Part shown: one piece after another, positions 20,183 through 31,205 of the stretch
Layout of the letters: the number at the start of each line of letters is the position of its first letter
How positions within the stretch are numbered: position 1 is the stretch's first letter
Origin: Kappaphycus alvarezii
Lineage: Eukaryota; Rhodophyta; Florideophyceae; Gigartinales; Solieriaceae
Reading direction: 5' to 3'
NCBI GenBank assembly: GCA_002205965.3
Contig: NADL03000471.1
Span: forward strand, 1,178,001-1,242,000
DNA length: 64,000 bases
Position numbers and translations under genes: made by a program
Notes under the pieces: model-generated
Told to the model about the DNA's origin: nothing
The model's database searches: none
Seen by the model: only the letters and a program-made list of their open reading frames with translations

Positions 20183-20244
20183 CTGAAAAAGAAAGCACAC
20201 TATCTTCAATTCGCAACTAAGTAAAAACGTTCCAACGCCTCAGT

Positions 20245-21130
20245 ATGTCTGCACCTGAGCACGAAAACCTTCCCAAAGTTAAAGTACTTAACACCCCAGA
20301 CGAGTACATACTTTGGCAACGCCGCGCTTTTGAGCTAATTCCGCCGTTCAGACCCTGAGATGCTCTGCTTTACCGATCTTCCCGATGGAGCGACTTCTGC
20401 TGCAAAGAAGAAATGGATTGAAAAGTCTATGCGTGCCAAGTATACCATAGTGCTTCTTCTTGGTGACTCCGCATTGACTCAAGTTTGAGCTTTGGTGTAT
20501 GATGACGATTTCCACGCCAACAGCTATGGGATGAAATCAAGAGTATCTACACAGATAGCAACGTGCAAGCTATTCTGAACATTCGCCGAGAAATTGACGA
20601 TCTTCGGTTCAAAAAGGGAAGAGGTGGGACGACCATCTCAATAAATTCCAGGAGCTTCTCAACAACATGGCTACCTACGACGAGAGAAGTATCGAATAAG
20701 GAGAAGGCTTCTAAGCTCATCAGGAACCTACCCTGAAGCTTGCAATGGGCTTGCCTGTGATGGCTCAACTGCAGGGGTTGAAGTTTGAAAGCTTGTCCAG
20801 GTCATGTATGCCGAGATATCGCGCCGCAAGAATTTAAAGGACAAACCACAGGAAGAACTGGAAGCTGCCAAGGTTGCCAAGATAATCAAGAAGCCAGGAA
20901 ACACTAAGATAACCCGTAGTACCCAGAAGAAAACGGAACTTTGTTTCGTCTGCGATAAGACTGGGCACTACGCAAGGGAATGCTGGCACCGCAACGGCTC
21001 ATCATTCAGTGGAAGAGGCCGTGGACGTGAATGCTTCCTAGGACGCGGTCGCAAGAGAGACAGGTTCCTCGGCTTAGGTCGTGGACGTGGCTTTCATTAT
21101 GAAGCCAGAAATTATCAAGAAAACTTCATG
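20245..21130 (+). pseudogene. copia gag remnant with CCHC zinc knuckle
   Basis: Gag would form the virus-like particle and bind the RNA. The start MSAPEHENLPKVKVL at 20,245 reads into a stop after about 30 codons. Further gag-like text (PDGATSAAKKKWIE, then DDLRFKKGR-type pieces) lies in shifted frames. CFVCDKTGHYAREC at 20,942-20,983 is a C-x2-C-x4-H-x4-C knuckle followed by a Gly/Arg-rich tail. Confidence 0.8.
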
Positions 21131-21268
21131 AATCAAAGAAACTGGATCGAGGCCTTTTCCAACTCGGCAAGTGTCATTCCGTAGCGCAACAGGGACTTCA
21201 ACGCCAATGCTCATCATTTCAGAGAGTGTCGGGGTCCACCTCACCATAATTCTCCATTCCAAGGCTTC

Positions 21269-22480
21269 ATGGCTCGGCTCAAGCTCAGATCTCAATCTGC
21301 CAGTATTCAAGCAAGAAAGGACTGTGGTGCGCTCATTGATTCTGGGACAACACATCTGTTCTTCCACAACCGCAATTCTTTCCCAATTATCAGAAATGAA
21401 GCCCGAGAATGTGTCCTCAGCCTCTGGATCTTCTCAAGTAGTTGGATTTGGAGAAGTATTTATCCCCATCGGTGAAGCTTGTGGATTTGAGGCTTTTTCA
21501 TGTCCAAACTTCTCGGAGAACATCCTTTCCGTCAGCAAGGTTCAGCATTTGTGAATACCTTGTTCACAGAGGACAACGGGCATAGCCTCTGCCGCACCAT
21601 TCGCAAGCACGATGGTCACATCCTGTTTGAGTGCAAGGAAGAAGATGGCCTGTATCGAGTGGAACTACCAAAGATGGAAACCCGTAACCATTTCCCATCA
21701 CTGAGTCAATCACGGAAACAGGAGGAGGAAACCGTTCTTGTCATGTCTGTGTTGCAAGCAACCACTTCAAACCGCCAACATAACAACCCAATTCAGTCTT
21801 GCATCAATACAATACATTGTATTGGCACCAGAAGACTGGTTATCCAAGCCCATCAAGGTACGTTGTCCTTTCCGAAGTCTTTTCGGACGTTCCTTTTTCT
21901 GGCAAAGGCTATGCAGGAACTCTTCTGTATCCCTTGTTCTCTCGCCAAAACCAAAAGGGCACCGGTCAAGCCATCCTTTCAAGAAGCTTCTAGTCCGTTG
22001 GAGCTTATCTACCTTGATGTTTCAGGTCCCGTTCAGCCTTCCCTCGGAGGCAGCACTTACGCCATTTCCTACATGGATCATTTCACGGCAAAGTCCGATG
22101 TGCAATTCTTGAAGAAGAGATCCGAACTTCCCTCTTTTCTCTCCAAGTACATGAACCGTGTGGAGAACGAGACTGGCCATCGCGTACTGAGAATTAGACT
22201 TGATGGAGCCGGAGAGAACATGAGCAACACTATCAGATCCTTCTGTTATACCAAAGGTATTATCCTTGAAACATCTCCTCCCCATGCCCTCCAAAGCAAC
22301 TTGGTAGCTGAATGAGTCATTCAGGAACACTGGGAAAGAGTTAGAGTCTTACTTTTCGCTTCCAGGCTTCCCCGCGTACTGTGGCCAGAAGCCATGCACC
22401 ACTCCAACTGGATCCGCAACCGTTCACCAGCTACAAGAATCAATAACTACATTCCCATGCTCTTGTGGGATCCGCGAACA
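21269..22480 (+). pseudogene. copia protease and integrase remnant
   Basis: The protease active-site motif is ALIDSGTTHLFF (Asp at 21,338). The integrase zinc-binding region is recognisable (LYWHQKTGYPSPSRY, then FCIPCSLAKTK). The integrase core follows with its acidic residues in YLDVSGPVQP, RLDGAGENMS and QSNLVAE. A stop at 22,313-22,315 interrupts it, and integrase text resumes (LPRVLWPEAMHHSNWIRN). Together these would cleave the polyprotein and insert the cDNA. Confidence 0.85.
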
Positions 22481-22549
22481 AGGATATAGTTCTCTAGAAC
22501 TCCACCATTTGGACAACCCGGATTTGCATTCCGTTATCTTTCAGATATA

Positions 22550-24452
22550 GTGAGGGATAAGAAGTTCATCGCCCGTACATTTCACGGAAATTTCGTAGAG
22601 ATGGAAAGTCAAGAGACTTTGTTTCGAATCTTCGTAACCAGCACGAACGAAGTCATCCTTACCAGGCACCAAGACTTCAAGGCATACAACAATAAGAAGC
22701 TCCCGAATGTTTCATCGCTTCTCGTTGGTGTCGCTCGGCAAAGTGAGCTCGAATCCATGGAAGGAAACGACGGTCAGGCAGAAGAAGGACTGATAAAAGC
22801 ATTCCAAGTTTACGCCACGAGTCTACCGACCGCAGATTTCAAGAACCGTGACAATCGTCGTCGTCTATACATGTACATGACGGACGACTCAAGGCTTCCA
22901 CAATCATTCCGCGAAGCCATCCTAAGTACAGCTTGGCGTGAGGCCATTGACTGCAAATAAAAATCCCTGAGAGACCGCCACACTTGGAATTATATGCCAA
23001 GAGACCATGGAATGACAGTGGTCCCTTTCATGTGGGTCTTTCGACTCAAGCCACTAGACACACAGGGAAACGAGTTCCTGCAAAAAGCTCTTTGTGTGCT
23101 CAGGGGAGACAAACAACAAGCATACGTCTAATTTGACCCCTACAATGTCTACGCTTCAGTTTGACACGAGGCTATCCGCATGATTCTAGCCTATGCTGCA
23201 GGTCAAGACCTAAATTTTGAAGGAGCAGATATTTGCAATGCGTTCTTTACGGGGACCTTGAGGTTCCTGTCTTCATGGAACAGCCGACCGATTCAAGCGG
23301 CAAAGAGGAGCAGCCAGGAATGGTTTGAAAGTTGCTCAAGTCCTTGTGTGGACTCAAACAAGCAGGGGAAATATAGGGCACACTGTTTGCAAACAACCTC
23401 CTCGGATGGGGCTTCGTTAACTCAAAGTATCGACAAGCGGCTCTTCTTCCCCCAAGTCAACGACGAGTTCGTCATACTTGTCGTTGTGGTCGATGATATC
23501 AAGTTTGCCTCCAATAGCCCATCTCTCCTATCTTCTGTGGAGCGCGAGCTATTTGCGAACTTCGATATCAAGCTGTTTGGAACATATAAGACGTTTATTG
23601 GATGGGAAATCAGACAGCTCCCCAATGGTATCATGGGCAACATTGTTTATCTCGTTGCAATGCCATATGGAGCCCTTTACCATCCGTCGTTGATCTTAGT
23701 GCTTCCCATTCTGGGGACGAACTTCTGCATCCAGCTTACCATTCTTCCTACCGCTCCACTATCTGCTCTCTCATCTACCTCGCAGTTTGCACCCGGCCTA
23801 ACCCCAGCTTCGCCGTAAATTTTCTTGCCCGTCATGTCCACAACCCCACTGTACAGCACCTTGGGCACCTGAAGCGTTTGCTTCCTTTCATCTCTGGTAC
23901 GATCACTCATATCCTTTTCTTTCCCCGAACTCTGGTCACACCCGATATACTCTGCAGTCACGTTGATGCCGACTGGGACGGATATGTGCATAGTCGGTAT
24001 TCAACAAGTGGATACCTTATCTCCATCAACGGTTGTCCTGTGTTCTGGAAGTCAAAGCGACAAACAGTTACCGCACTTTCATCTGCAGAGGCGGAGTACA
24101 TTTCTTTTCCGTCATTTGCGAAGGAAGTAACCTGGATTAGAAGGATTTTGCAAGAGATAGCGACAAGAAAACCATCATCCGCAAAAAAAGTATGCCAACA
24201 ACTATTTTGGAGATGCCCCCAACCATTTTTGAGACGGATAGCACCGCTGCAATATCACTGGCAACAAATGAGCAAGTATCAGGTCGCAACAAGAACATCA
24301 ACATTAAGATACATCACGTCAAGGATTTATTGTCAAGTGGTATCTTACAGCTACAGTACGTGTCATCATCCGAGAACATCGCCGACATACTTACCAAGTC
24401 CACACACCCCGATGTCCTGCAATACCTCTCTAAGAAAGCGCATCTTTATTAA
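22550..24452 (+). pseudogene. copia reverse transcriptase and RNase H remnant
   Basis: The copia-type reverse transcriptase is followed through GADICNAFFTGTL, FVILVVVVDDIKFASNS (catalytic DD, normally YVDD, here VVDD) and LFGTYKTFIGWEI. RNase H follows: HVDADWDGYVHSRYSTSGYL, TALSSAEAEYIS, FETDSTAAISLATNE, HHVKDLL and IADILTKSTHPDVLQ, with the stop at 24,452. Stops near 22,960, 23,131 and 23,162 and several shifts disable it. Confidence 0.88.
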
Positions 24453-25034
24453 GCTGCATCAGAAATGTTTGAAAAAGGCGCCGTGGCGCCGTTGAGCCAA
24501 TGAAAATAATCTACTGAAACGCAAAACATCGAAGCACGACGGCTTTACGATGCTGAAGTTGGCGGACAAAATCGCATCTTTGCAACAGAGCAGCTGCGAG
24601 GACGAGTGTGAGGTAATTTTCAATGATTGCAGCGCTGAAGCTGCGACAGTGACGCGTAGGTCATTCTACAAGATGGAGCGCCGAGGCTCCTAACTGCTTT
24701 TATCGCAAATTTGATTGTAACTTAGGGCAACGAGTAGGTTGTATGACCATGAAACGAAGCAGCGAAGAGGCTGCAATGCCACAGCGAGCAGGCTGATGGC
24801 AGGTGACGAGTAGGTTGTTTAGTCGAATGGAAGAGCAGCGAGAAGACTGAATTCAAGACGCGAAGGTCTTGCATTCGAGTTTAAAGAGAAAGCGGGTAGG
24901 CTGCTGAAAGGTAAAAGCATGAAGACTGAAAAAACTCGACGCGGAGGCCGAAACCCATTTTCTAGCGAACTTGGCGAGAAGGCCAAAAAGACGACGAAGA
25001 GTTCGTGACAGTAGCAACATTATTCTCGCACAGC

Positions 25035-25044
25035 AGAGGAGGAG
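25035..25044 (+). other. copia polypurine tract
   Basis: AGAGGAGGAG abuts the TG of the 3' LTR, as expected for plus-strand priming. The stretch 24,453-25,034 before it is non-coding 3' region with no recognisable gene. Confidence 0.75.
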
Positions 25045-25220
25045 TGCAAAATCTGTACTCATGGGACTTGTCATTGTGTCGGACGTGCGGAATGCAGGGG
25101 CCAGGGCCGAACCCCGACAGGCCCTACACCTGCCCCGGAGATCAGAAGCACTTCGGGAGATTATATATAAGACTAAGATACCCTCCGACAATAAAGACAG
25201 GGAGTTTATCTCTTCTGGAA
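25045..25220 (+). repeat. copia 3' LTR
   Basis: It matches the 5' LTR from TGCAAAATCTGTACTC to ATAAAGACAGGGAGTTTA and ends TCTTCTGGAA. The last five bases have drifted from CGACA. The duplicated target ATTTT follows at once. Confidence 0.88.
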
Positions 25221-25938
25221 ATTTTAAACAAACCATTGAAGTATTCAGTGCCTTTATGTCCCATTATTCCAAAATGGCGTTTTGGAGGCCTCCAACATGC
25301 GAATACTTCCTTCTGGTAGCATATATATATTTCGCAAGCATTACCTAAATGATTTCAGTAGGGTTTAGATCCGGAATCTTCGCTGTTCACACCATAAAAT
25401 TGATAGCCTTTTCAATAAAACATTCTTGTGTGAACTTTGCCCTGGGTATAGACACATTACTGCTGAATTTTTCACAGCTGGATATGCGCATCTATCGTAA
25501 AGGAAAGCAGGTAGTCACGTAAAAGTTTGACATAATTCTCCTCGTTTTGTAGGCCACTAAAAATTGCCACAGCCTTTACCTGCTGTCAAAAATGCACCCC
25601 AAACAATGAAAGAGCCCCAATTATCTGCTGCATCGACAATGCCGTCTCCTCCGCACGCTAATCGTGACAATAGGACTAAAATAAATCCGGATTGTCCATA
25701 TTAAACTTTTATCGTTTGAAATAAGACGTTGGAACAGTCTTCAGTCCCATAATGTGCGTGGTATACTGCCCACTCTACTCTGTTTTCCGATAAGATACAG
25801 TGATCGAGGGATTCCCTTTGGCTCTCGCAAACTTCAATAAGGGGGAGCGGGAAAGAATAGAAAGAGTTGTGTGCTTCAAAAAGGAAAGAAGAGGTTTTTT
25901 CGAATATCCTCAGCAGTCAATTTTCCCTTTATTGCTTC

Positions 25939-26082
25939 TTTCAGAATCAAACGCATGGTTACATGCATCACTTTTTTGGCCTTCCATACGACTTTTTCTT
26001 CCCATAGTTCTTTCAGAATCAAACACATGGTTACAGGAATCACTTTTTTGGACTCCCATACGACTTTTTCTTCCCATAGTTG
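25939..26082 (+). repeat. Tandem duplication, two 72-bp units
   Basis: Units 25,939-26,010 and 26,011-26,082 both run from tttcagaatcaaac to cttcccatagtt with a few differences. The unit equals 24 codons, so it would not shift the frame of the Tc1 transposase it lies in. Confidence 0.88.
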
Positions 26083-26528
26083 TTTAGATCTTTCAAAAAA
26101 CCGCAAAAAACCTTGGAGACTTTTTCAGCCTGCTTGAAATCTTTGAGACGACTATTCGGCCTATGATAGTGTTGAGATGGAGAAGTTTTCAGTTTCGGTG
26201 AGTTAATGGGCTTTGCATATGATTTCTTAACAAAAAAAATTTCATGGAGTCTTGTAGAGCTCGAATATTGAGTACATAGGGCACAGAGGACCATCATTCT
26301 GTTTAAATTGGCAATAATTCAGTTTGCACCAATTGTGCTATATTTACGTCACCTTCAAAAACGGCCTTACTTCAATATATCAAAAGTTAAGCGTTTATGT
26401 CAAGTTTAGCTTTGCATGGCTGTTTCAGGTATCCATTCAATAATGTTAGCCAGTTTTGCTTATAAATTAGAACAATTTAAAAGAGAACTTTGCCTCAATT
26501 GGGGTTTGGCTATTTTTGTCGGGCACTG

Positions 26529-27064
26529 TACAGTGTCTTTACATGACTTCATTTGATTTCTCGACGGTGAGATACTTGTTTACCGAGATGGCCCGATTTT
26601 ATTAAGGACCATTACGGATTATATGTTGATCAGGCGAACACATAGTGGAGAAAAATTGCGTGAGGTGCAGGAGTAACTAAATTGCATCAGTCGCTATACA
26701 TGTATACTAATATGATTGGACAGAAAAGGTTCGTAGAAATTAACGATGCAATATAGTTACAATTCAATGAAATAAGAATGTGCTTTATCTGGCGCCCCCT
26801 GCTTCATACAACACAGAGCGCTAAGTTTAGGACCTGAACCATTTTTTATTCAGTTCAAATTCAGAAGGCAGTAGGTTTGCGAAGTGAGAAGGAAGTCGCA
26901 AAATTACGAGTAAAATATAATACAAGAAATTAAACTTCTAAATATCACACCAAAAATTAAAATGGAAACTCTGGTCGGTAAAGATATCTTTCATAAAAAC
27001 ACCATTGCATCTGAATCTTGCCTTGACTTTGTGAAGCTGCTCACTTCAACTTAAGATGACAGTC
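26529..27064. other. AT-rich spacer
   Basis: No gene was seen. GGCGCCCCCT at 26,791-26,800 is repeated at 27,597-27,606. Confidence 0.35.
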
Positions 27065-27606
27065 ATGCCTCGGGGTAAACTTCAATCCCTCGTCGAAAAC
27101 GAGCAGATCATAGTTCTCCATCGATAATGCGTGAGGATTATAGAGGCTGCTTATAAGCTCGACCGTTCACCTGGAGCAGTGCAAGTCTCTCTATATCGCC
27201 CTAAAAAGCCCATGTTTGAAATAAATACAATGCGGAAAACCAGCAAAAAAAGTTCGCAGGCTGCTTCGGGTGGCTTAGACCGGCATTAAGGTCTGCCTCG
27301 GAGCTTCAGATTTCTTTGGAGCAACCTGGTGGTTTCTATCGTATGGAAAAAATAACGTAGGCGCCCCCGCGTGTCAAATTTAAAAATAGCACCGCGTCGG
27401 TTAATGGTTCAGAGGCAAAGGTATGAAACATACTCCTAGGCAAGATGTATGATAACAGAAGGGTTTCTTGTATGGATAGAGGTTGTTATCTTACGAAAAA
27501 AGTGTCGACGTCTAGTACCAGGGTGATTTCGCACACTGATCCGACATCGAAGATCTAGGTCTGTACACGGGAATACTGCCTTTTCGATTATTTTCGGGCG
27601 CCCCCT
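26791..27606 (+). repeat. Direct 10-bp repeats GGCGCCCCCT flanking the Tc1 remnant
   Basis: Copies are at 26,791-26,800 and 27,597-27,606, with a related GGCGCCCCCG at 27,360-27,369. They stand out in AT-rich DNA. No inverted termini were seen next to them. Confidence 0.45.
27065..27214 (+). pseudogene. Tc1-type transposase N-terminal remnant
   Basis: MPRGKLQSLVENEQIIVLHR, a stop, then IIEAAYKLDRSPGAVQVSLY in the same frame has the helix-turn-helix pattern of Tc1/mariner transposase N-termini. It is on the plus strand, opposite to the neighbouring Tc1 relic, so it is a separate copy. No DDE region was found after it. Confidence 0.5.
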
Positions 27607-29931
27607 ACTTTTATCAGTTTATCCAGATTATATCTTACAGCTAAGATCTACTGTCAACTATGTTTACAGTGGCACGGGTCCCCCTCCTCAAGTCCAGCCA
27701 TGCATGCCACCAGTGGCACCCCTTTTGAATGTTAGGAATCCTACCCTTTTTATTCTGCTGCCATTAGGGCCCTTTTTATGTTAGACAGTGAATAGCCGAC
27801 TTTACTACTTAATCTACCCTACACTAAGGGTCCCTACAGAAAAAGTACCCGTTGTTCGGCCTCGATTCGGATCCCCGTCCTTTGAACCTAATTGTCATTT
27901 TCGGGCTATTCCTTCTCTGTCGTCTCAGTTCACCACTTTTAGAACTTTGGGAACTCCCTATTGTCGAGCCCGGATTGCAGTTTTACATTTGCAGTCTTCT
28001 CTGATTCCACGCGCTAGTCGCTCTACCACTCCCCCTCATTCCCTACCTCTATTGCCTTCCCGCGATCTCGATTTCGATAACGCCAAATAACTGAACTTTG
28101 CTCGGCTGGAAACAGCCACTCCTCTTTGTTTTCCCACGTTTCTATCTCCGCCTGGCATCCGTCTCGTGATTGCAGTACACTATCACCGTACTGGAATGAT
28201 TCGGTAAAGGAGAAAGATTCTTTTCCAAGCTTCGAAATGGCAAGGGATCTTAATGATTTGGGAAGAGATTTAGCAACAAGGTGTTTCATCCTATAGGACT
28301 GTAAGGAAAAAGTGCACTATGACAAGTATTTGCAGGTATTAGAAGTGAGATACTGACATTTGCTGCTGAGAAGCTTGTAAATGATTACATTTTCCAGCAA
28401 GACGAATTATCTGCCCAGAGGTCCTGAAGGACTGAGACATCGCTACATGGTTATGAAATTTATGTATTTGATTGGCCTGAAAATAGCGCAGGCATGAAAA
28501 ATTAAGTTTATTCAGGAGTAGTGACAACTAATGATTACGAAAATGGAAAGCAGTTTAACGATGTGGCGGAGCTAAGCGATAGAATTATAGCTGTGCGGGA
28601 AAAATTGAGTTTGGAGTATATCCTCCGTGTGTACAAGTCGCTCACCTCTCTTCTCATAGAAGTAATTTAGAAGACAGGGGATGTCACAAAGTACTTGGCG
28701 CTCAAAAAAGCTTTTTTATTGTTGTGCGATATAATTCATGGCGTATTCAAACGAATTATCTTCAAGTTTTTAAAGATAATGCCTTACTAGTGTGAAGTGT
28801 CCTAAAATGGGTCCGTAGCTGAATATAGGGGTTTAAGTACATTAAAGTAACTGGGAAAGCCAAAAAAGGAATTTTTCTTGTGCCATTTACGACATATTAA
28901 GGAATTTTATTTATATAACGATTTAGTTTACTGAAATATATATGTGGCTCCATTTTAAAAACTCAAATGGAACATTTTTAGTTTCGATGATAAAAATACT
29001 CCTGAAACGCTTACGAAGTGAGCGATACGTTTGAGGCATTTATTGGGGGATATGATACAAGAAAGAACAGGGTAATGTAAATTGAAATTTATTCGTTGTC
29101 GATGGTTTTTTTGGAACCGAACTGGTTTTGAGATACAGAGAAACGTCTTGAAACAGCAAAAACTGTAATATTTATGTTATTGGATGGTTGATGTAGAAAT
29201 TAATGCTGCATCAATTATCAAATGGCCCCTTTATGGTCAAGGTAAAGTTCTCGGAAGGCTTTACAAAAGTTGTTACAAGAAAAACCCTCCTCTTCCATTG
29301 CTGTATCAATACCTACTACCTAAATCTCAAACTTGAACCCGCGAAGCAAATGGATGCCCATCAAACCCCAAACTGCCAAATGATTTAACGTCAAGCAGCG
29401 TATGGGTCAAAATCATTGAGCTTTGTGATTAAGGAGGGCTGATGCAAGAGGTGGACCGTTCCAATCACGATAGAAAAAGTACTTTGGACGAGCGGAAGGA
29501 CTGCAAGTCGCACTTTCAGTTTTATATGGGCCGATGTAATTGAGTTTTAAAATGCACATTCGATGGAAGATTTTAACTTGCACAAGAAGTTGCGAGCTCG
29601 TTGGAGCAGGAGAACAGGGCGGCAGTTGGGTACGTTTTGCTGTTACTGGTAGCACCGGCATAGTATATGAATGTTCTGATACAGAGAAGGTCAAAGTAGG
29701 CTGAGAGAAGAAAGCGAAAGCACGCATGAGAGCAAACGGATGTCCATGTTACAAAAACCACTCTATGAGAGAAAAAAGGTATGTCCACCCGCTTTCACGG
29801 CAATAATGGAGGTAATTTCGCGCAAAGAAAACCAAACGCAAAGGAATTATCAGCGTTGAAGAAGTTCGTTTCGTACAGGGATAATTCGGATTGAAGAAGG
29901 AGGGGAAACAGCACCCAAAGCAGCTATTCAA
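27215..29931. other. Gene-free AT-rich region
   Basis: A 100-codon plus frame (27,788-28,090) and a few shorter ones exist, without motifs. Codons 29,203-29,388 and nearby may be upstream pieces of the DUF7869-type element, but I cannot support that. Confidence 0.3.
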
Positions 29932-31205
29932 ATGGTTTTATTGAATAGATTCGCAGAATTGAACGCAATTCTTTGCCATAAAGGGAGAGGGTCCAGTGAT
30001 GAAAGGCTTATTCATCTGTCGAAAAGTGACCCAGCTAAAACAATGGTTTACTTTCAGTATGAAGCAAAATGGTTTGGAATTATGGACGCATATCTGAGCA
30101 TCTTCACAGGAAGTGCAATTCTGCCTACAGCTCCTCTTTCAAAGAAGAGCTTTCCCGACGGTTGGGGTAGTCAGTTTCCCACATCGAAGATTAAAACGCC
30201 AGGTAGTTACTTCTGTGACAAATGTATAACTTTACTTAACTACGCAAACAAAATGACCGATCTCATCGCTAGAACTGCGATACTAGGGGCTCAAAGTAAT
30301 CAAATGGAAAAGGCAAAATTGGAGGTCATGCCCTACAGGAACTTGCGGTAATCGGCAATGGGCCTCGAGGAATCGGAATGTCTACACATAGAATTTGCGG
30401 GGAAGGTATTTCTGCCGCATTTACTCGAACAATCAGGGCAGCTTTACTTAGATACTGGTATCAAGTTTGATATTTTCGGCATTTAAAGCAGTAATTCAAG
30501 CAAAAAGTTCATCTTCGGCCTTCTAGAGGACCATTGGCCCAATAAAAAACAGCAAACGAAGTTTTTTTATATAATAAAGCACGTTCTCAAAGTGGAAAAG
30601 AATTTGGCAGGTACTGATAATTATGTTAGACCCCTTAATCTCCACATGGACAGCTGCTGGGGGCAAAACAAGAACAAAAAGATTCATGCTGTCATTTTCT
30701 ACGCTGCAGGTAGCGTTTTGCTTGCATAAGAGATATTTCTTTACTTCTTAGTCGCTAGTCACACGAAGAACTCCTGTGATGGGTCCTTTGGCCTGGTGAG
30801 TCGAAAGCTTAAACAGCGAGACGTTAATTGTCATACTGAAATGAAGAGGGTTACAGACTAAAGTTTTACTTCTAATTTAGTTGTATGTTCAAAGGATGTG
30901 CAGTGGATTTGCTGGAAAACTAGTATTTATACCTAGTTTTCGCTCCAAATACATCTCAGTTGTCCAAATATCATGTGTTTTGGTTTAGAAAGCTACACGT
31001 GGGAAAGTTGAAGGTCAAAGAGCTGAAAAAATCAGAGTTTTTGAGTTATTTTATTCTCCTCAAACGTGGACTGCGGAAATATAATGGGATGCATCGATTT
31101 TCTTCCGAGAGCTTCCGAGCTCAGAATTCATTAAGACTCATTACTATCCCAGAAGTCCGTCATCATACAAGTGGGATTGGAAGTTATGTGGTGAAAATGT
31201 CCTAG
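29932..31205 (+). pseudogene. DUF7869-type transposon protein remnant
   Basis: Blocks typical of DUF7869 proteins, which occur in transposon-derived genes of many eukaryotes, appear in order across frames. CLHIEFAGKVFLPHLLEQSG (about 30,378) and DTGIKFDIFGI come first, then KKFIFGLLEDHWPNKKQQ and LNLHMDSCWGQNKNK (about 30,640; the usual core is DNCxGQNKN). IFLYFLVASHTKNSCDGSFG (about 30,730) and SKYHVFWFRKLHVGKLKVKE (about 30,960) follow. The last frame ends with a stop at 31,205. Stops and shifts show decay. Its catalytic role is not established; the Asp-rich motifs suggest a DDE-like transposase. Confidence 0.6.

Larger units (their letters stand above)
19965..25220 (+). mobile_element. Ty1/copia LTR retrotransposon, degenerate
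   Basis: The order gag, protease, integrase, reverse transcriptase, RNase H defines Ty1/copia. Both LTRs, a primer-binding site and a polypurine tract are present, and the 5-bp target duplication ATTTT is perfect (19,960-19,964 and 25,221-25,225). The element landed inside the Tc1 transposase C-terminus. Several stops and frame shifts break the polyprotein. Confidence 0.92.
19664..26528 (-). mobile_element. Tc1/mariner DNA transposon relic, split by a copia insertion
   Basis: Terminal words match in inverted orientation: CAGTGCGGGACAAAAATA at 19,664-19,681 and the complement of CAGTGCCCGACAAAAATA at 26,511-26,528 (16 of 18 identical), followed on the right by TA. The minus strand between 26,300 and 25,226 reads pieces of a Tc1-type DDE transposase: LTAEDIRKNL, GSFIVWGAFLTAGKG (about 25,600) and IPDLNPTEII (about 25,370), which corresponds to the usual SPDLNPIE box. 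The C-terminal end (MQKRTMQVWKGDG) continues at 19,950-19,900 on the far side of the copia element. In-frame stops are frequent, so it is dead. Confidence 0.75.
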
